NCBI GenBank assembly: GCA_913043025.1
Contig: CAJWLM010000015.1
Span: 1 to 60,633 of the forward strand
DNA: 60,633 bases
Direction: 5' to 3'
Source of the DNA: an uncultured Rhodospirillaceae bacterium
Lineage (GTDB): Bacteria; Pseudomonadota; Alphaproteobacteria; UBA8366
Part shown: one piece after another, positions 1 through 12,652 of the stretch
Position numbering within the stretch: the stretch's first letter is position 1
Layout: each line of letters starts with the position of its first letter
Program-made: the position numbers and the translations under genes
The notes under the pieces: generated by a model
The model's database searches: none
Seen by the model: the letters and a program-made list of their open reading frames with translations, nothing else
Told to the model about the DNA's origin: nothing

Positions 1-1
1 A

Positions 2-649
2 TTTGAAGTCATGATTACGCGACCGGAAGGGTCAAGGCATTTAGCCAACCGAATACTCTTGCCAATGTTTGGTGAACACAATGTCCTTAATGCACTAGCT
101 GCCATCGCAATCGCTACGGAGCTAGAGATTGATGAAAAAATAATTTTAAAAACACTAGCCGGTTTTGAAGGGGTTAAACGTCGCTTCACAAAAATAGGCC
201 AAACAGGTGGCGTCACGATTATCGATGATTACGGGCACCATCCAGTTGAGGTTAATGCGGCACTAAAAGCTGCTCGATCAGCAAGCCAAGGAAGTATTAT
301 CGCATTGATCCAACCACACCGCTTTAGCCGGATTAAAGAACTATTTGAAGAGTTTTGCACATGCTTTAATGATGCGGATACAGTTATCATTGCTGATATT
401 TATTCTGCGGGTGAAGAACCGATCCCAGGGATAGACAAATTGGCTCTTATTAACGGCATCAAGTCACGCGGCCACAGAAATGTTTTGGCTCTAGAGAAGC
501 CCAGTGAATTACCGGCGCTGATACATTCAATTACTAATGCGGGCGATTTAGTTATCTGCTTAGGGGCAGGTAACATCACTACATGGGCGGCGGACCTGCC
601 TAGTTCCCTCGCTGAACACCAAGCAGCCGCGGGCAAGGTGGATCAATGA
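2..649 (+). CDS. murC: UDP-N-acetylmuramate--L-alanine ligase, C-terminal part
   Basis: MurC adds L-alanine to UDP-MurNAc, the first cytoplasmic step of the peptidoglycan stem peptide. Only the last ~215 codons are here; the reading frame is open to the left edge. The fragment covers the end of the ATP-binding domain and the C-terminal Mur ligase domain. Visible family signatures are FGEHNVLNALAA near the start and DDYGHHPVEVNAAL about a third of the way along, the latter strongly characteristic of MurC. The stop overlaps the murB start by four bases (ATGA), so the two are translationally coupled at the head of the mur-ddl-fts run. The first Met in frame (position 11) is internal and not a real start. 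Confidence 0.95.
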   Translation, partial: FEVMITRPEGSRHLANRILLPMFGEHNVLNALAAIAIATELEIDEKIILKTLAGFEGVKRRFTKIGQTGGVTIIDDYGHHPVEVNAALKAARSASQGSIIALIQPHRFSRIKELFEEFCTCFNDADTVIIADIYSAGEEPIPGIDKLALINGIKSRGHRNVLALEKPSELPALIHSITNAGDLVICLGAGNITTWAADLPSSLAEHQAAAGKVDQ

Positions 650-1584
650 TAATGTCCCAAAAATATAGTGAGGGTAATACACCCAAACACTTCCCTCCTG
701 TGCGTGGAGAATTGCTTTTTGGCGAAGACTTGGCTCGTTATGCCTGGTTTCGGGTAGGTGGTCCTGCCGAAGTTCTCTACCGCCCAGCCGACACCGCAGA
801 TCTCCAAAAGTTTCTTCAAAATGTTCCGGCAAAGCTCTCAATCACTGTTATCGGGGTCGCGTCAAACCTGCTTATCCGGGACGGAGGTGTTCCTGGCGTA
901 GTGATACAGCTGCGCAAGCCATTTAATACAATCTCGCTCGCCGAAAATACCATCACGGCGGGAGCCGGAGCCCTTGATATAAGTGTTGCACGATTTGCGC
1001 TCTCCAATGGATGCAGGAATTTGGAATTCCTGTCAGGGATCCCCGGCACCATCGGTGGAGCTCTGCGCATGAACGCAGGTGCTTATGGATCTGAAATTAA
1101 GGACATTCTTATTAATGCAGAGGCTATTGATAGAGAGGGCAATATACATACGGTAAGCAATGATGAACTTCAGCTTACTTACCGCCACTGTCACGCACCT
1201 AAAGACTGGATATTCCTTAAAGCGACCTTGGCTGTAGTCCCCGGTAAAAAGGAAAAAATAGCTGCTAAAATGGCTGAGATTGCTGAAGCTCGTGTGCATA
1301 GCCAACCAATAAGACAACGCACGGGAGGTTCGACATTTAAAAATACTCTTGAGAAACCAGCTTGGCAGCTTATTGATGAAGCTGGATGCCGTGGGCTACG
1401 CGTGGGCGAGGCTCAGGTTTCTGAGCACCACTGTAACTTCCTTATCAATTGCGGCCGCGCGAAAGCGTATGACCTGGAACAACTTGCCATCGAAGTACGC
1501 CGCAGAGTCCACGAGCAATCGGGATTACTGCTGGAATGGGAACTTGATCGAATTGGCCGTGAAGAAGAGGAGGCCGGTTCGTGA
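646..1584 (+). CDS. murB: UDP-N-acetylenolpyruvoylglucosamine reductase
   Basis: MurB is the FAD- and NADPH-dependent cytoplasmic reductase that turns UDP-GlcNAc-enolpyruvate into UDP-MurNAc. The 312-residue protein begins with the FAD-binding region (AWFRVGGPAEVLYRP near residue 30), has the family signature GIPGTIGGALRMNAGAYG near 130-147, and carries the RQRTGGSTFKN segment near 220 that supplies the catalytic serine region. The C-terminal MurB fold follows. Length is normal for the shorter alphaproteobacterial type. The ATG at 646 overlaps the murC stop and a second ATG lies two codons in (652); either could be used. The 3' end overlaps the GTG start of ddl by four bases. Confidence 0.96.
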   Translation: MIMSQKYSEGNTPKHFPPVRGELLFGEDLARYAWFRVGGPAEVLYRPADTADLQKFLQNVPAKLSITVIGVASNLLIRDGGVPGVVIQLRKPFNTISLAENTITAGAGALDISVARFALSNGCRNLEFLSGIPGTIGGALRMNAGAYGSEIKDILINAEAIDREGNIHTVSNDELQLTYRHCHAPKDWIFLKATLAVVPGKKEKIAAKMAEIAEARVHSQPIRQRTGGSTFKNTLEKPAWQLIDEAGCRGLRVGEAQVSEHHCNFLINCGRAKAYDLEQLAIEVRRRVHEQSGLLLEWELDRIGREEEEAGS

Positions 1585-2504
1585 GGCAAAATAAAGATAA
1601 ACACATAGTAGTATTGAAAGGGGGTTGGTCTGCCGAACGAAAAGTCTCTTTGGACAGTGGCAAAGCATGTGCCAACGCACTTAAAAAAATAGGCTACAGG
1701 GTAACCGAGGTCGACATCAAGCGCGACTTAGCTCAACTTCTAGACGCTCTCAACCCCAAGCCGGATATTGTTTTCAATGCACTTCATGGAAGATATGGTG
1801 AGGATGGCTCAATACCCGCTATTCTTAATATCCTAGAGATACCTTATACACATTCTGGGCTGCTACCTTCAGCACTAGCTATGGATAAATTCCAAGCAAA
1901 ACAGCTACTGCTATCAGCTGGAATACCGTTCCCAACCGGCACTATTGCAGACCGCGAAACCCTTGCCTGTCGTCTTCCTATTGATCCGCCGATTGTTGTG
2001 AAGCCAATAAACGAGGGCTCGAGCGTAGGAGTCCAAATTATTCGCGAAAATGCATCTTTTGTCGATTTTGAGCAATGGCAGGAAGGCCAAAAATTACTAG
2101 TTGAAGAATTCATCCCCGGGCGCGAACTAACTGTAGCAGTGATGGGTAATAAAGCTCTAGGGGTCACTGAATTACAGCCCAAATCAGATTTTTATGACTT
2201 TGAAGCGAAGTATACCGATGGGAAGACAGTACATAAATGCCCTGCTCTTATCGACGGTAATGTTTCAGCTGCAGCTATGAAGTATGCAGAATTAGCGCAT
2301 AAAGTTCTGGGCTGTAGAGGAATAAGTCGATCCGACTTTCGCTACAACGATACTGCTGGAGAACCCGGAAAACTCTTTATGTTAGAGGTCAATACTCAGC
2401 CTGGCATGACGTCACTTTCACTTGTGCCAGAGCAAGCTGCTATGGCTGGCATAAGTTTTGCTGGGTTAGTTGATTGGATGGTTAAGCAAGCGAGGTTTGA
2501 TTAG
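1581..2504 (+). CDS. ddl: D-alanine--D-alanine ligase
   Basis: Ddl makes the D-Ala-D-Ala dipeptide for the peptidoglycan stem, using two ATP-grasp half-domains. The 307-residue protein has the N-terminal VLKGGWSAERKVSLDSG segment (binding of the first D-Ala), the NALHGRYGEDGSIPAIL motif near 65-80, VVKPINEGSSVGV near 140 (ATP lysine and serine loop), and the metal/D-Ala site FMLEVNTQPGMTSLSLVP near 270. The start is a GTG overlapping murB by four bases; the stop overlaps the GTG of ftsQ by one base (TAGTG). This tight packing indicates one transcript from murC through ftsQ at least. Confidence 0.96.
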   Translation: MRQNKDKHIVVLKGGWSAERKVSLDSGKACANALKKIGYRVTEVDIKRDLAQLLDALNPKPDIVFNALHGRYGEDGSIPAILNILEIPYTHSGLLPSALAMDKFQAKQLLLSAGIPFPTGTIADRETLACRLPIDPPIVVKPINEGSSVGVQIIRENASFVDFEQWQEGQKLLVEEFIPGRELTVAVMGNKALGVTELQPKSDFYDFEAKYTDGKTVHKCPALIDGNVSAAAMKYAELAHKVLGCRGISRSDFRYNDTAGEPGKLFMLEVNTQPGMTSLSLVPEQAAMAGISFAGLVDWMVKQARFD

Positions 2505-3367
2505 TGAGACGCACTAGAGATGAAAATACCAGTAAGAACGTTGAGAAAGCTACATCTGTTCAACTTAAAAGGGTTTTGATGGTTCCTTTACGCGCCAAAA
2601 CAATGCTTCTCTCAATCACAGCTCTAGTCATTCTGATTAGTTGTGGTGCTGGTATCGCGGTAATTAGGTATACAGAGTCGGGCAATGCCCTGTTTAACAC
2701 GGTTAATCGAATCAAGAGGGATACCGCAACCGCACTTGGACTCACCATCAATGAGGTTTTAGTCACTGGAAGAAATGAAATATCTCGGAGTGAACTACTA
2801 ACAGCCCTGAAAATCCGGCGAGGAGACCCGATCCTTGGGTTTGACCCGCATGCGGCACGTGAACGCCTGCTATCTATTGGCTGGGTTGCAGATGCTGATG
2901 TTCAGAGACGGTTACCGAATATTATATATGTGCGCATTATTGAACAAAAACCTGCGGCCATATGGCAGCACAATGGCAAATTTCAATTAATTACTCGGAA
3001 TGGCCAGGTAATTAGCAAGAAGATTTCAACGCGGCATAGAGCTTTGAAAGTGCTAGTCGGAGAAGACGCACCTACATACGCTGCAGAATTAATAAAAATG
3101 CTTGAGACAGAGCATGATTTAATGAGGCAAGTCACTCACGCAACTCGAGTAGGCTCCCGACGTTGGAATCTACTTCTAAAACAAGGGATTGATATCCGAC
3201 TACCAGCGGAACATGCCGAAACAGCATGGCGCTATCTCGCAACTTTGCAGCGAAATCATCGGATCTTACAACAAAAAATCCGGGCGGTGGACTTACGTAT
3301 ACCCAATCGATTGACAGTTCAGGTTTTACAGAAACAAAGGACTGAACGAGCCGGGAATGAAACATGA
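2504..3367 (+). CDS. ftsQ: Cell division protein FtsQ
   Basis: FtsQ is the single-pass inner-membrane divisome protein that links early and late division factors. A short basic cytoplasmic tail is followed by one membrane segment near residues 33-52 (TMLLSITALVILISCGAGI), then a POTRA domain (GLTINEVLVTGRNEISRSEL..., residues ~75-145) ending with the typical IIEQKPAAIWQ strand, then the FtsQ beta domain to residue 287. The usual start is the GTG overlapping the ddl stop. An in-frame ATG at 2579 (MVPLRAKTML) would give a protein lacking the first 25 residues and cannot be excluded. Position between ddl and ftsA is the classical one. Confidence 0.93.
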   Translation: MRRTRDENTSKNVEKATSVQLKRVLMVPLRAKTMLLSITALVILISCGAGIAVIRYTESGNALFNTVNRIKRDTATALGLTINEVLVTGRNEISRSELLTALKIRRGDPILGFDPHAARERLLSIGWVADADVQRRLPNIIYVRIIEQKPAAIWQHNGKFQLITRNGQVISKKISTRHRALKVLVGEDAPTYAAELIKMLETEHDLMRQVTHATRVGSRRWNLLLKQGIDIRLPAEHAETAWRYLATLQRNHRILQQKIRAVDLRIPNRLTVQVLQKQRTERAGNET

Positions 3368-3402
3368 GGCCGAACAAAATTATCGGTAAACATAGGAGTT
3401 AA

Positions 3403-4647
3403 TTGGTCTTGGCACAAGATGAAGTGATAAGTGCATTGGATATTGGCAGTAGCAAACTTACCTGTTTTATCGCCGAGAATGACTCCATTGCTGGCCTAAG
3501 AGTGCTTGGAATAGGTCACCATGCAAGCAGCGGAGTGAAGGCAGGTAATATTGTAGATATGGACTCGGCTGAAAGGGCTGTACGAGCAGCAGTGACAGGC
3601 GCTGAAGAGATGGCTGAGAAAACAGTTCGCAAAATTACTGTGAACATGAGTGCAGGCCTAATGCAAAGTTCAGTAAGTGAGCACCGTGTACCTGTAAGCG
3701 GTGCGACAATTTCAGAAAGCGATCTCAACAAATTATTGATGGAATGTAGATCAACACAAGATACACAAGACCGCGCCCTTGTTCATGCTATCCCTATCGG
3801 ATTCGATGTTGATGGGGAATCCGGCATACATGACCCTCGAGGTCTGCACGGCCGAGAGCTTGGTGTGAAAATGCATAGTGTTTCTATCACCACCTCGGCA
3901 TTACATAATCTTGCGACCTGCATTTCACGTTGCCACCTAGAGTTGCGTGATCTTGTTATAACGCCATACGCGGCGGGCCTTGGGTGTTTAGTCGAAGACG
4001 AGTTAGACCTCGGGGCAACCATCGTTGACATAGGCGCAGGCACTACTAGCCTTGCAATCTTTTTTGACGGTGCTCTCATTCACGTGGACTCAATCCCAGT
4101 GGGAGGTTGGCATATAACCAGCGATATCGCCCGCGGTCTGTCAACTCCTATTAATCAAGCTGAGCGCATTAAAACACTGTATGGAAGCTGCGAAGGCGTG
4201 CCATCAGACGAGCGCACTATGATTGCTGTCCAGCAAATTGGAGAAGATGATGAGATTGCACCAGAGCAGGTTCCCAAATCCATGCTAACTGGAATTATAA
4301 AGCCGCGTGTCGAAGAGATACTCGAAATGGTGCGCTCCCAGCTCTTAGCGAGCGGGCTCGACAAAATTGCCGGGCGCCGTGCGGTTCTTACCGGAGGAGC
4401 CTGCCAATTAGAAGGCATTCCTGAATTGGCATCAAAAATCCTTAAAAAACAGGTGCGCATAGGGCGCCCTCGCGGTATTGGAGGACTAGGCGACGCTATG
4501 GATGGCCCAGCTTTTTCTGTGAATGCGGGCTTATTAGCCTTCGCCATCAATGATCAAGGTGAAATAAGACAAATAGCAAATGAAACCTACACAACAAGTG
4601 GTAGCCTACTCGGCCGCCTTGGAGGTTGGTTACGTGAAAACTTCTAA
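3403..4647 (+). CDS. ftsA: Cell division protein FtsA
   Basis: FtsA is the actin-fold ATPase that tethers FtsZ filaments to the inner membrane. Visible are the phosphate-1 loop ISALDIGSSKLTCFI, the SHS2/1C insertion (KITVNMSAG..., roughly residues 80-165), the phosphate-2 loop TIVDIGAGTTSLAIF near 208-222 and the adenosine loop AVLTGGACQLEGIPELA near 328-344. The final residues LLGRLGGWLRENF form the amphipathic membrane-targeting helix. AGGAG at 3394-3398 serves one of two TTG codons: 3403 (gap 4) or 3409 (gap 10). There is no ATG alternative before the first conserved strand. It lies 35 bases after ftsQ. Confidence 0.95.
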   Translation: MVLAQDEVISALDIGSSKLTCFIAENDSIAGLRVLGIGHHASSGVKAGNIVDMDSAERAVRAAVTGAEEMAEKTVRKITVNMSAGLMQSSVSEHRVPVSGATISESDLNKLLMECRSTQDTQDRALVHAIPIGFDVDGESGIHDPRGLHGRELGVKMHSVSITTSALHNLATCISRCHLELRDLVITPYAAGLGCLVEDELDLGATIVDIGAGTTSLAIFFDGALIHVDSIPVGGWHITSDIARGLSTPINQAERIKTLYGSCEGVPSDERTMIAVQQIGEDDEIAPEQVPKSMLTGIIKPRVEEILEMVRSQLLASGLDKIAGRRAVLTGGACQLEGIPELASKILKKQVRIGRPRGIGGLGDAMDGPAFSVNAGLLAFAINDQGEIRQIANETYTTSGSLLGRLGGWLRENF

Positions 4648-4698
4648 CCTCCCATACAAGTTTCGTATGTTTTCTTATGTTCGAGAGAACAACGGAAT

Positions 4699-4726
4699 GC
4701 CAGCTAACGCTGGTAACCCCTGGCAC
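4699..4726 (+). other. Small inverted repeat in the ftsA-ftsZ gap
   Basis: The ~100-base gap contains CCAGC-taac-GCTGG, with an overlapping alternative TGCCAG...TGGCA pairing over the same bases. The two pairings are mutually exclusive, which could modulate readthrough or ftsZ leader structure, but no T-tract follows. This is seen in the sequence; any function is inference. Confidence 0.3.
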
Positions 4727-4749
4727 TGCAAAATAGAGTGGAGGCTCTG

Positions 4750-6618
4750 ATGACCATTAAGTTATCGATGCCAATTTCAGAACAACAACTGAAACCAAGG
4801 ATCACAGTAATCGGTGTTGGCGGCGCGGGTGGAAACGCTGTCAACAACATGATTAGCTCGAGCCTTGAGGGCGTAGAATTTCTCGTTTGTAATACAGATT
4901 CACAAGCGCTTGATCAATCAATCGCAGAAAATAAACTGCAACTCGGGGTGTCTATTACCCAAGGCTTGGGGGCAGGCGCCCGACCTGAAGTTGGTCGAGC
5001 AGCAGCTGAAGAAGTGCTTGATACCATCCTCGATCAGGTCATCGGAAGTCATATGTGCTTCGTTACGGCAGGTATGGGTGGAGGTACGGGCACCGGAGCA
5101 GCTCCCGTCATTGCTCGAGCAGCAAGAGAAAACGGAATGTTGACGGTCGGTGTCGTTACCAAGCCATTTCACTTCGAGGGCGCCCAACGCATGCGTACCG
5201 CAGAAGAGGGAATCGAAGAATTAGCACAGTACGTTGACACTTTGATTATTATTCCAAACCAGAATCTTTTCCGAATAGCAAATGAAAAAACTACGTTTGC
5301 CGAAGCCTTCAATATGGCTGACGAGGTCCTTAATTCTGGCGTTCGTGGCGTCACTGATCTTATGGTTATGCCCGGTTTGATCAATCTAGACTTTGCGGAT
5401 ATTCGCACTGTAATGAGCGAAATGGGTAAAGCAATGATGGGTACGGGTGAGGCCGAAGGCGAAAGTCGTGCTATAGATGCAGCAGAATCCGCTATCTCAA
5501 ATCCATTACTTGATGACATTACAATGGAGGGGGCCAAGGGTGTGCTTATCAACATAACAGGCGGCCCAGATATAACACTATTTGAAGTGGATGAGGCGGC
5601 AAACCGTATCCGACAGGAAGTCGATGACAATGCTAATATTCTCTTTGGGTCGACATTTGAAGATACCATGGAGGGGAAAATTCGCGTTTCAGTTGTAGCA
5701 ACAGGCATTGATGCCAATTCATCAGCTCAAACGCTACCTCAGCCGCAACCGATAGTGGAAGAAAACGTGCAGTCCCAGCCCGGCCGAGCCTTAGAAGAGA
5801 ACAGGACCTCAATCGTTGAACCCACGCCGATTGAATTAGCGGTGGAGGCTGCCAAACAATTGGATTCGAACGAAGCACCTCATTCGGAAGTTGCGCCAGA
5901 ACGGCTTGAACAGCCTCAAAAAGACGAAGGGTCAATATTAACGCCAACATCCACGCCAGAAAAGGTTGAAATCAATCAAAATCTGGGTAGCTCCGAACCT
6001 GTAACACGTGACCCATTCATTCCTCCCTTACCGGTAGATATTGGGGTATCGCTAAGCGAAGAAAATAAACTTGACCCATTCAGCGAAGCTGACTTTACAA
6101 ATGCACAAAGCATTAAGGATCCATCACGGAAAAGAAAACGCCCCAGTTTGTTTAAAAGACTAACAGGAGCAGCAAAGCGTGAGGAAGAATCTGAGCGTTT
6201 GGCAATGGCAGCAAAACTCAACCGCCAGCATGCAAAGACAACGGCAAGAGAACCGATATCTTCGAAAGTAGCAGATTCCTATGCCATTTCTTCTTCAGAA
6301 AGTGCCACTGAACCAACTGTGTCAGCACCAAAATCAGAGACTACAACAGACGGACCTTCCCATTCAAAAAGTAGCTCACTGCCTGACATGCAAGTTGAAG
6401 AAATATCAGTCACTACCGCAGTTCCAAAAATAAAAGCTGAGCAGAGCTCGCCTCCAGCGCCTGTCAGCTTACCGCAACAAGTGCCTGTACCCAGTCCGGT
6501 CACTTCATCCCCGAAGGAATCGACGACGGAAGCCACTCAAACCGATCAATTCTCTTTATCGCAAGCTGAAACAGAGATGCTCGAAATACCGGCCTTCCTT
6601 CGTCGGCAGGCAAATTAG
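4750..6618 (+). CDS. ftsZ: Cell division protein FtsZ with long C-terminal linker
   Basis: FtsZ is the tubulin-like GTPase forming the Z-ring. The globular core (about residues 15-325) has [15 protein letters not shown], the tubulin signature GGGTGTG at 110-116, and the T7 synergy loop [12 protein letters not shown] linker of roughly 280 residues rich in Ser, Pro, Glu and Thr follows, with one basic patch ([20 protein letters not shown]), then the conserved tail peptide [12 protein letters not shown] that binds FtsA and other partners. At 622 residues it is much longer than the ~390 of most bacteria but fits alphaproteobacterial FtsZ. ATG 4750 is chosen because GGAGG at 4740-4744 sits five bases upstream; the GTG at 4738 overlaps that site. 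Confidence 0.96.
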   Translation: MTIKLSMPISEQQLKPRITVIGVGGAGGNAVNNMISSSLEGVEFLVCNTDSQALDQSIAENKLQLGVSITQGLGAGARPEVGRAAAEEVLDTILDQVIGSHMCFVTAGMGGGTGTGAAPVIARAARENGMLTVGVVTKPFHFEGAQRMRTAEEGIEELAQYVDTLIIIPNQNLFRIANEKTTFAEAFNMADEVLNSGVRGVTDLMVMPGLINLDFADIRTVMSEMGKAMMGTGEAEGESRAIDAAESAISNPLLDDITMEGAKGVLINITGGPDITLFEVDEAANRIRQEVDDNANILFGSTFEDTMEGKIRVSVVATGIDANSSAQTLPQPQPIVEENVQSQPGRALEENRTSIVEPTPIELAVEAAKQLDSNEAPHSEVAPERLEQPQKDEGSILTPTSTPEKVEINQNLGSSEPVTRDPFIPPLPVDIGVSLSEENKLDPFSEADFTNAQSIKDPSRKRKRPSLFKRLTGAAKREEESERLAMAAKLNRQHAKTTAREPISSKVADSYAISSSESATEPTVSAPKSETTTDGPSHSKSSSLPDMQVEEISVTTAVPKIKAEQSSPPAPVSLPQQVPVPSPVTSSPKESTTEATQTDQFSLSQAETEMLEIPAFLRRQAN

Positions 6619-6645
6619 GAATCATTAACGACTCAACACATGATA

Positions 6646-6680
6646 GTTAGCAGCCGCGCAAGTTCAGTGCGGCTGCTAAC
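6646..6680 (+). terminator. Strong hairpin after ftsZ
   Basis: GTTAGCAGCCGC and GCGGCTGCTAAC form a perfect 12-bp stem around an 11-base loop, starting 28 bases after the ftsZ stop. No T-run follows, so it is not a textbook intrinsic terminator. It may end or attenuate transcripts, or protect the 3' end of ftsZ mRNA from exonucleases. Confidence 0.55.
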
Positions 6681-6864
6681 ATCCCGACATTGGAGAAACA
6701 AATAGTAACAAAGAGTGATTTGAGGACTAAAGCGGAGGTTGTTAAACAAACGTTAATTACTCGGTAACACTTTTAATGAAAGCTCGAAGGTGTAACCGAG
6801 CCATCACGTTGGTTTAGGGCTATTTTGCAAAATTAATGCATCAGTAACACCTTTTGGAACAAAC

Positions 6865-7794
6865 ATGCGCCAAACAACAATACAAAACGAAGTTCATTGC
6901 TCCGGCATAGGCCTTCACTCTGGCAAAGAAGTTTCAATGTCACTCCATCCAGCGGAAGCAGATACTGGTGTTATCTTTCGGCGTCTTGATGTCCCAGGCA
7001 ATAGATCAGAAATACCAGCCCTTTTTGATCATGTCGTTGATACTCGGTTATGCACTACACTCGCCAACGATAGAGGTACTTCAGTTTCAACAGTTGAACA
7101 CCTTATGGCTGCATTGTCTGGGTGCCAAATTGATAATGTAATCGTCACTATCAGTGGAAGCGAAGTGCCAATTATGGATGGCAGTGCAGGACCCTTTGTG
7201 TCTCTTATTGAGTGCGCCGGGATTGTAGAATTAGACTCCCCGCGAAACATAATTCAGATATTGCATGAAGTCTCAGTTAATGAAGAAAATGGTAGAGCAA
7301 CCATTTCCCCAACAGACCATCAGCGCTCAAGTCTAAACATCAACTTAAATATTGATTTTGAAAATGCAGCAATAGGGTATCAAACATTTTTCATTAACCT
7401 GTCATCTTGGAGTTTCAAACAGGATATATGCCACGCGCGTACATTCGGATTTTTAGAGGATGTAGAAGCGCTTCGCCAAGCAGGCCTCGCACAAGGTGGT
7501 TCACTTGATAATGCAATTGTTATAAGCGAAAACGAGATCCTTAACAAAGATGGCTTACGATACGACGATGAATTTGTTCGGCACAAGGTGCTAGATTGTA
7601 TTGGAGATTTGTACTTGGCTGGCAAGCAGATTGCTGGGTGTTTTTCCGGAGATCGCACCGGGCACGGCATCCATAACAAGTTACTGCGTTGTTTATTCGC
7701 AGATCGTGAGGCTTGGAGATTAGTCCCAATGGATGAATTAACGGAAATTCGTGCACCGCATTGGAATGTCGAGAGCCAAAGAGCAATCGCCTGA
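6865..7794 (+). CDS. lpxC: UDP-3-O-acyl-N-acetylglucosamine deacetylase
   Basis: LpxC is the zinc deacetylase that commits UDP-acyl-GlcNAc to lipid A, so the organism has an LPS outer membrane. The start IQNEVHCSGIGLHSG is typical. Zinc ligands are in place: H79 in STVEHLMAAL, H240 and D244 in RHKVLDCIGDLYLAG; the catalytic histidine is H267 in GHGIHNKLLR. CHARTFGFLEDVE near 189-201 is another family signature. Length (309) is normal. It is separated from ftsZ by 246 bases containing the hairpin at 6646-6680, so it probably has its own promoter. Confidence 0.97.
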   Translation: MRQTTIQNEVHCSGIGLHSGKEVSMSLHPAEADTGVIFRRLDVPGNRSEIPALFDHVVDTRLCTTLANDRGTSVSTVEHLMAALSGCQIDNVIVTISGSEVPIMDGSAGPFVSLIECAGIVELDSPRNIIQILHEVSVNEENGRATISPTDHQRSSLNINLNIDFENAAIGYQTFFINLSSWSFKQDICHARTFGFLEDVEALRQAGLAQGGSLDNAIVISENEILNKDGLRYDDEFVRHKVLDCIGDLYLAGKQIAGCFSGDRTGHGIHNKLLRCLFADREAWRLVPMDELTEIRAPHWNVESQRAIA

Positions 7795-7956
7795 TTGGTA
7801 ATCTGCCACAGTACCAGGCAACCATCAGATAAACCTGTTAGTATGAATATGTTTAATGAAATGGTAAGGGTGTTATAGCTTAATGCAAACTTACTGCATA
7901 TCGCTCCTTTATTGTCATTAAATGAATAAATTTGCCTAACAAAGGTCTAAATCTTT

Positions 7957-8823
7957 ATGAAAGTGAGACACAGCCTCCCCTATTCTTTAAGAATTTGTAT
8001 GTTGCCTGCCGTGTTAGTCCTTACCGCTACTTTTTTAATCGGATGTAGCGATACCATGGACTCTATATTCGGCAAGCCCGAGGAAGAAAAAAAACTAGCT
8101 CCACGAACAGTAGAGCAAATTTATAATGACGCTATGGACCACTTGCACGGGGGCTGGTACGAAACAGCTGCAGAACAGTTCGACGAAGTGGAACGTCAAT
8201 ACCCTTATTCTGCTTGGGCGACAAAATCCCAACTCATGGCTGCATATTCGCAATATCTTAAAAACCACTACGATGATGCCATAATTTCGCTAGATCGTTT
8301 TATTGAGCTGCATCCGGGGAACCGTGATGTAGCCTATGCTCATTACTTAAAAGCGCTGAGTTATTACGAACAAATATCTGACGTAGGGCGAGACCAAAAA
8401 ATGACACAGCTAGCGCTCAAATCACTTAAAGAAGTAGTACGCAGGTATCCAAAGACGCCGTATGCACGCGATGCGCGCATAAAAATTGATCTAACAACTG
8501 ACCACCTTGCCGGCAAAGAAATGAACATTGGTCGATACTATCAACGCAAAGGTGAATTTCTTGCTGCGATAAATCGCTTCCGACGTATTATTGAGCGTTA
8601 TCAGATGACAAGCCATACTCCCGAGGCACTGCACCGTCTAACAGAATGCTACCTTGCTCTTGGCATTACTGATGAAGCGCAAATGGCAGCGGCAGTATTA
8701 GGGCACAACTATCCTGGCAATTCCTGGTACAAAGACAGCTTTGCCCTCCTAGAAGGACAAAGGCTCCGACCTCTTAAAAAAGACGGTTCATGGCTTAGCT
8801 GGATGTGGGATTGGGCATTATAG
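7957..8823 (+). CDS. bamD: Outer membrane assembly lipoprotein BamD
   Basis: BamD is the essential TPR lipoprotein of the BAM complex that inserts beta-barrel proteins into the outer membrane. A basic, hydrophobic signal peptide ends in the lipobox LIGC, making Cys30 the lipidated residue. Five TPR-like helical repeats follow, starting at EQIYNDAMDHLHGGWYETAAEQFDEVERQYPYS (given here only as the first repeat, residues ~54-86) and including YPKTPYARDARIKIDLT. Length (288) fits the YfiO/ComL family. It stands 163 bases after lpxC and is followed 10 bases later by recN, an arrangement common in Alphaproteobacteria. Confidence 0.93.
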   Translation: MKVRHSLPYSLRICMLPAVLVLTATFLIGCSDTMDSIFGKPEEEKKLAPRTVEQIYNDAMDHLHGGWYETAAEQFDEVERQYPYSAWATKSQLMAAYSQYLKNHYDDAIISLDRFIELHPGNRDVAYAHYLKALSYYEQISDVGRDQKMTQLALKSLKEVVRRYPKTPYARDARIKIDLTTDHLAGKEMNIGRYYQRKGEFLAAINRFRRIIERYQMTSHTPEALHRLTECYLALGITDEAQMAAAVLGHNYPGNSWYKDSFALLEGQRLRPLKKDGSWLSWMWDWAL

Positions 8824-8833
8824 GGGTGATATC

Positions 8834-12564
<3,731 letters not shown>

Positions 12565-12652
12565 AATCATATTTTAAGTGTTTTCTCGAAAAGAAATTTT
12601 TGACACCGCTAGGAATACAAAAAATGCGCCCGACAGGAGTGTGCTTTACACA

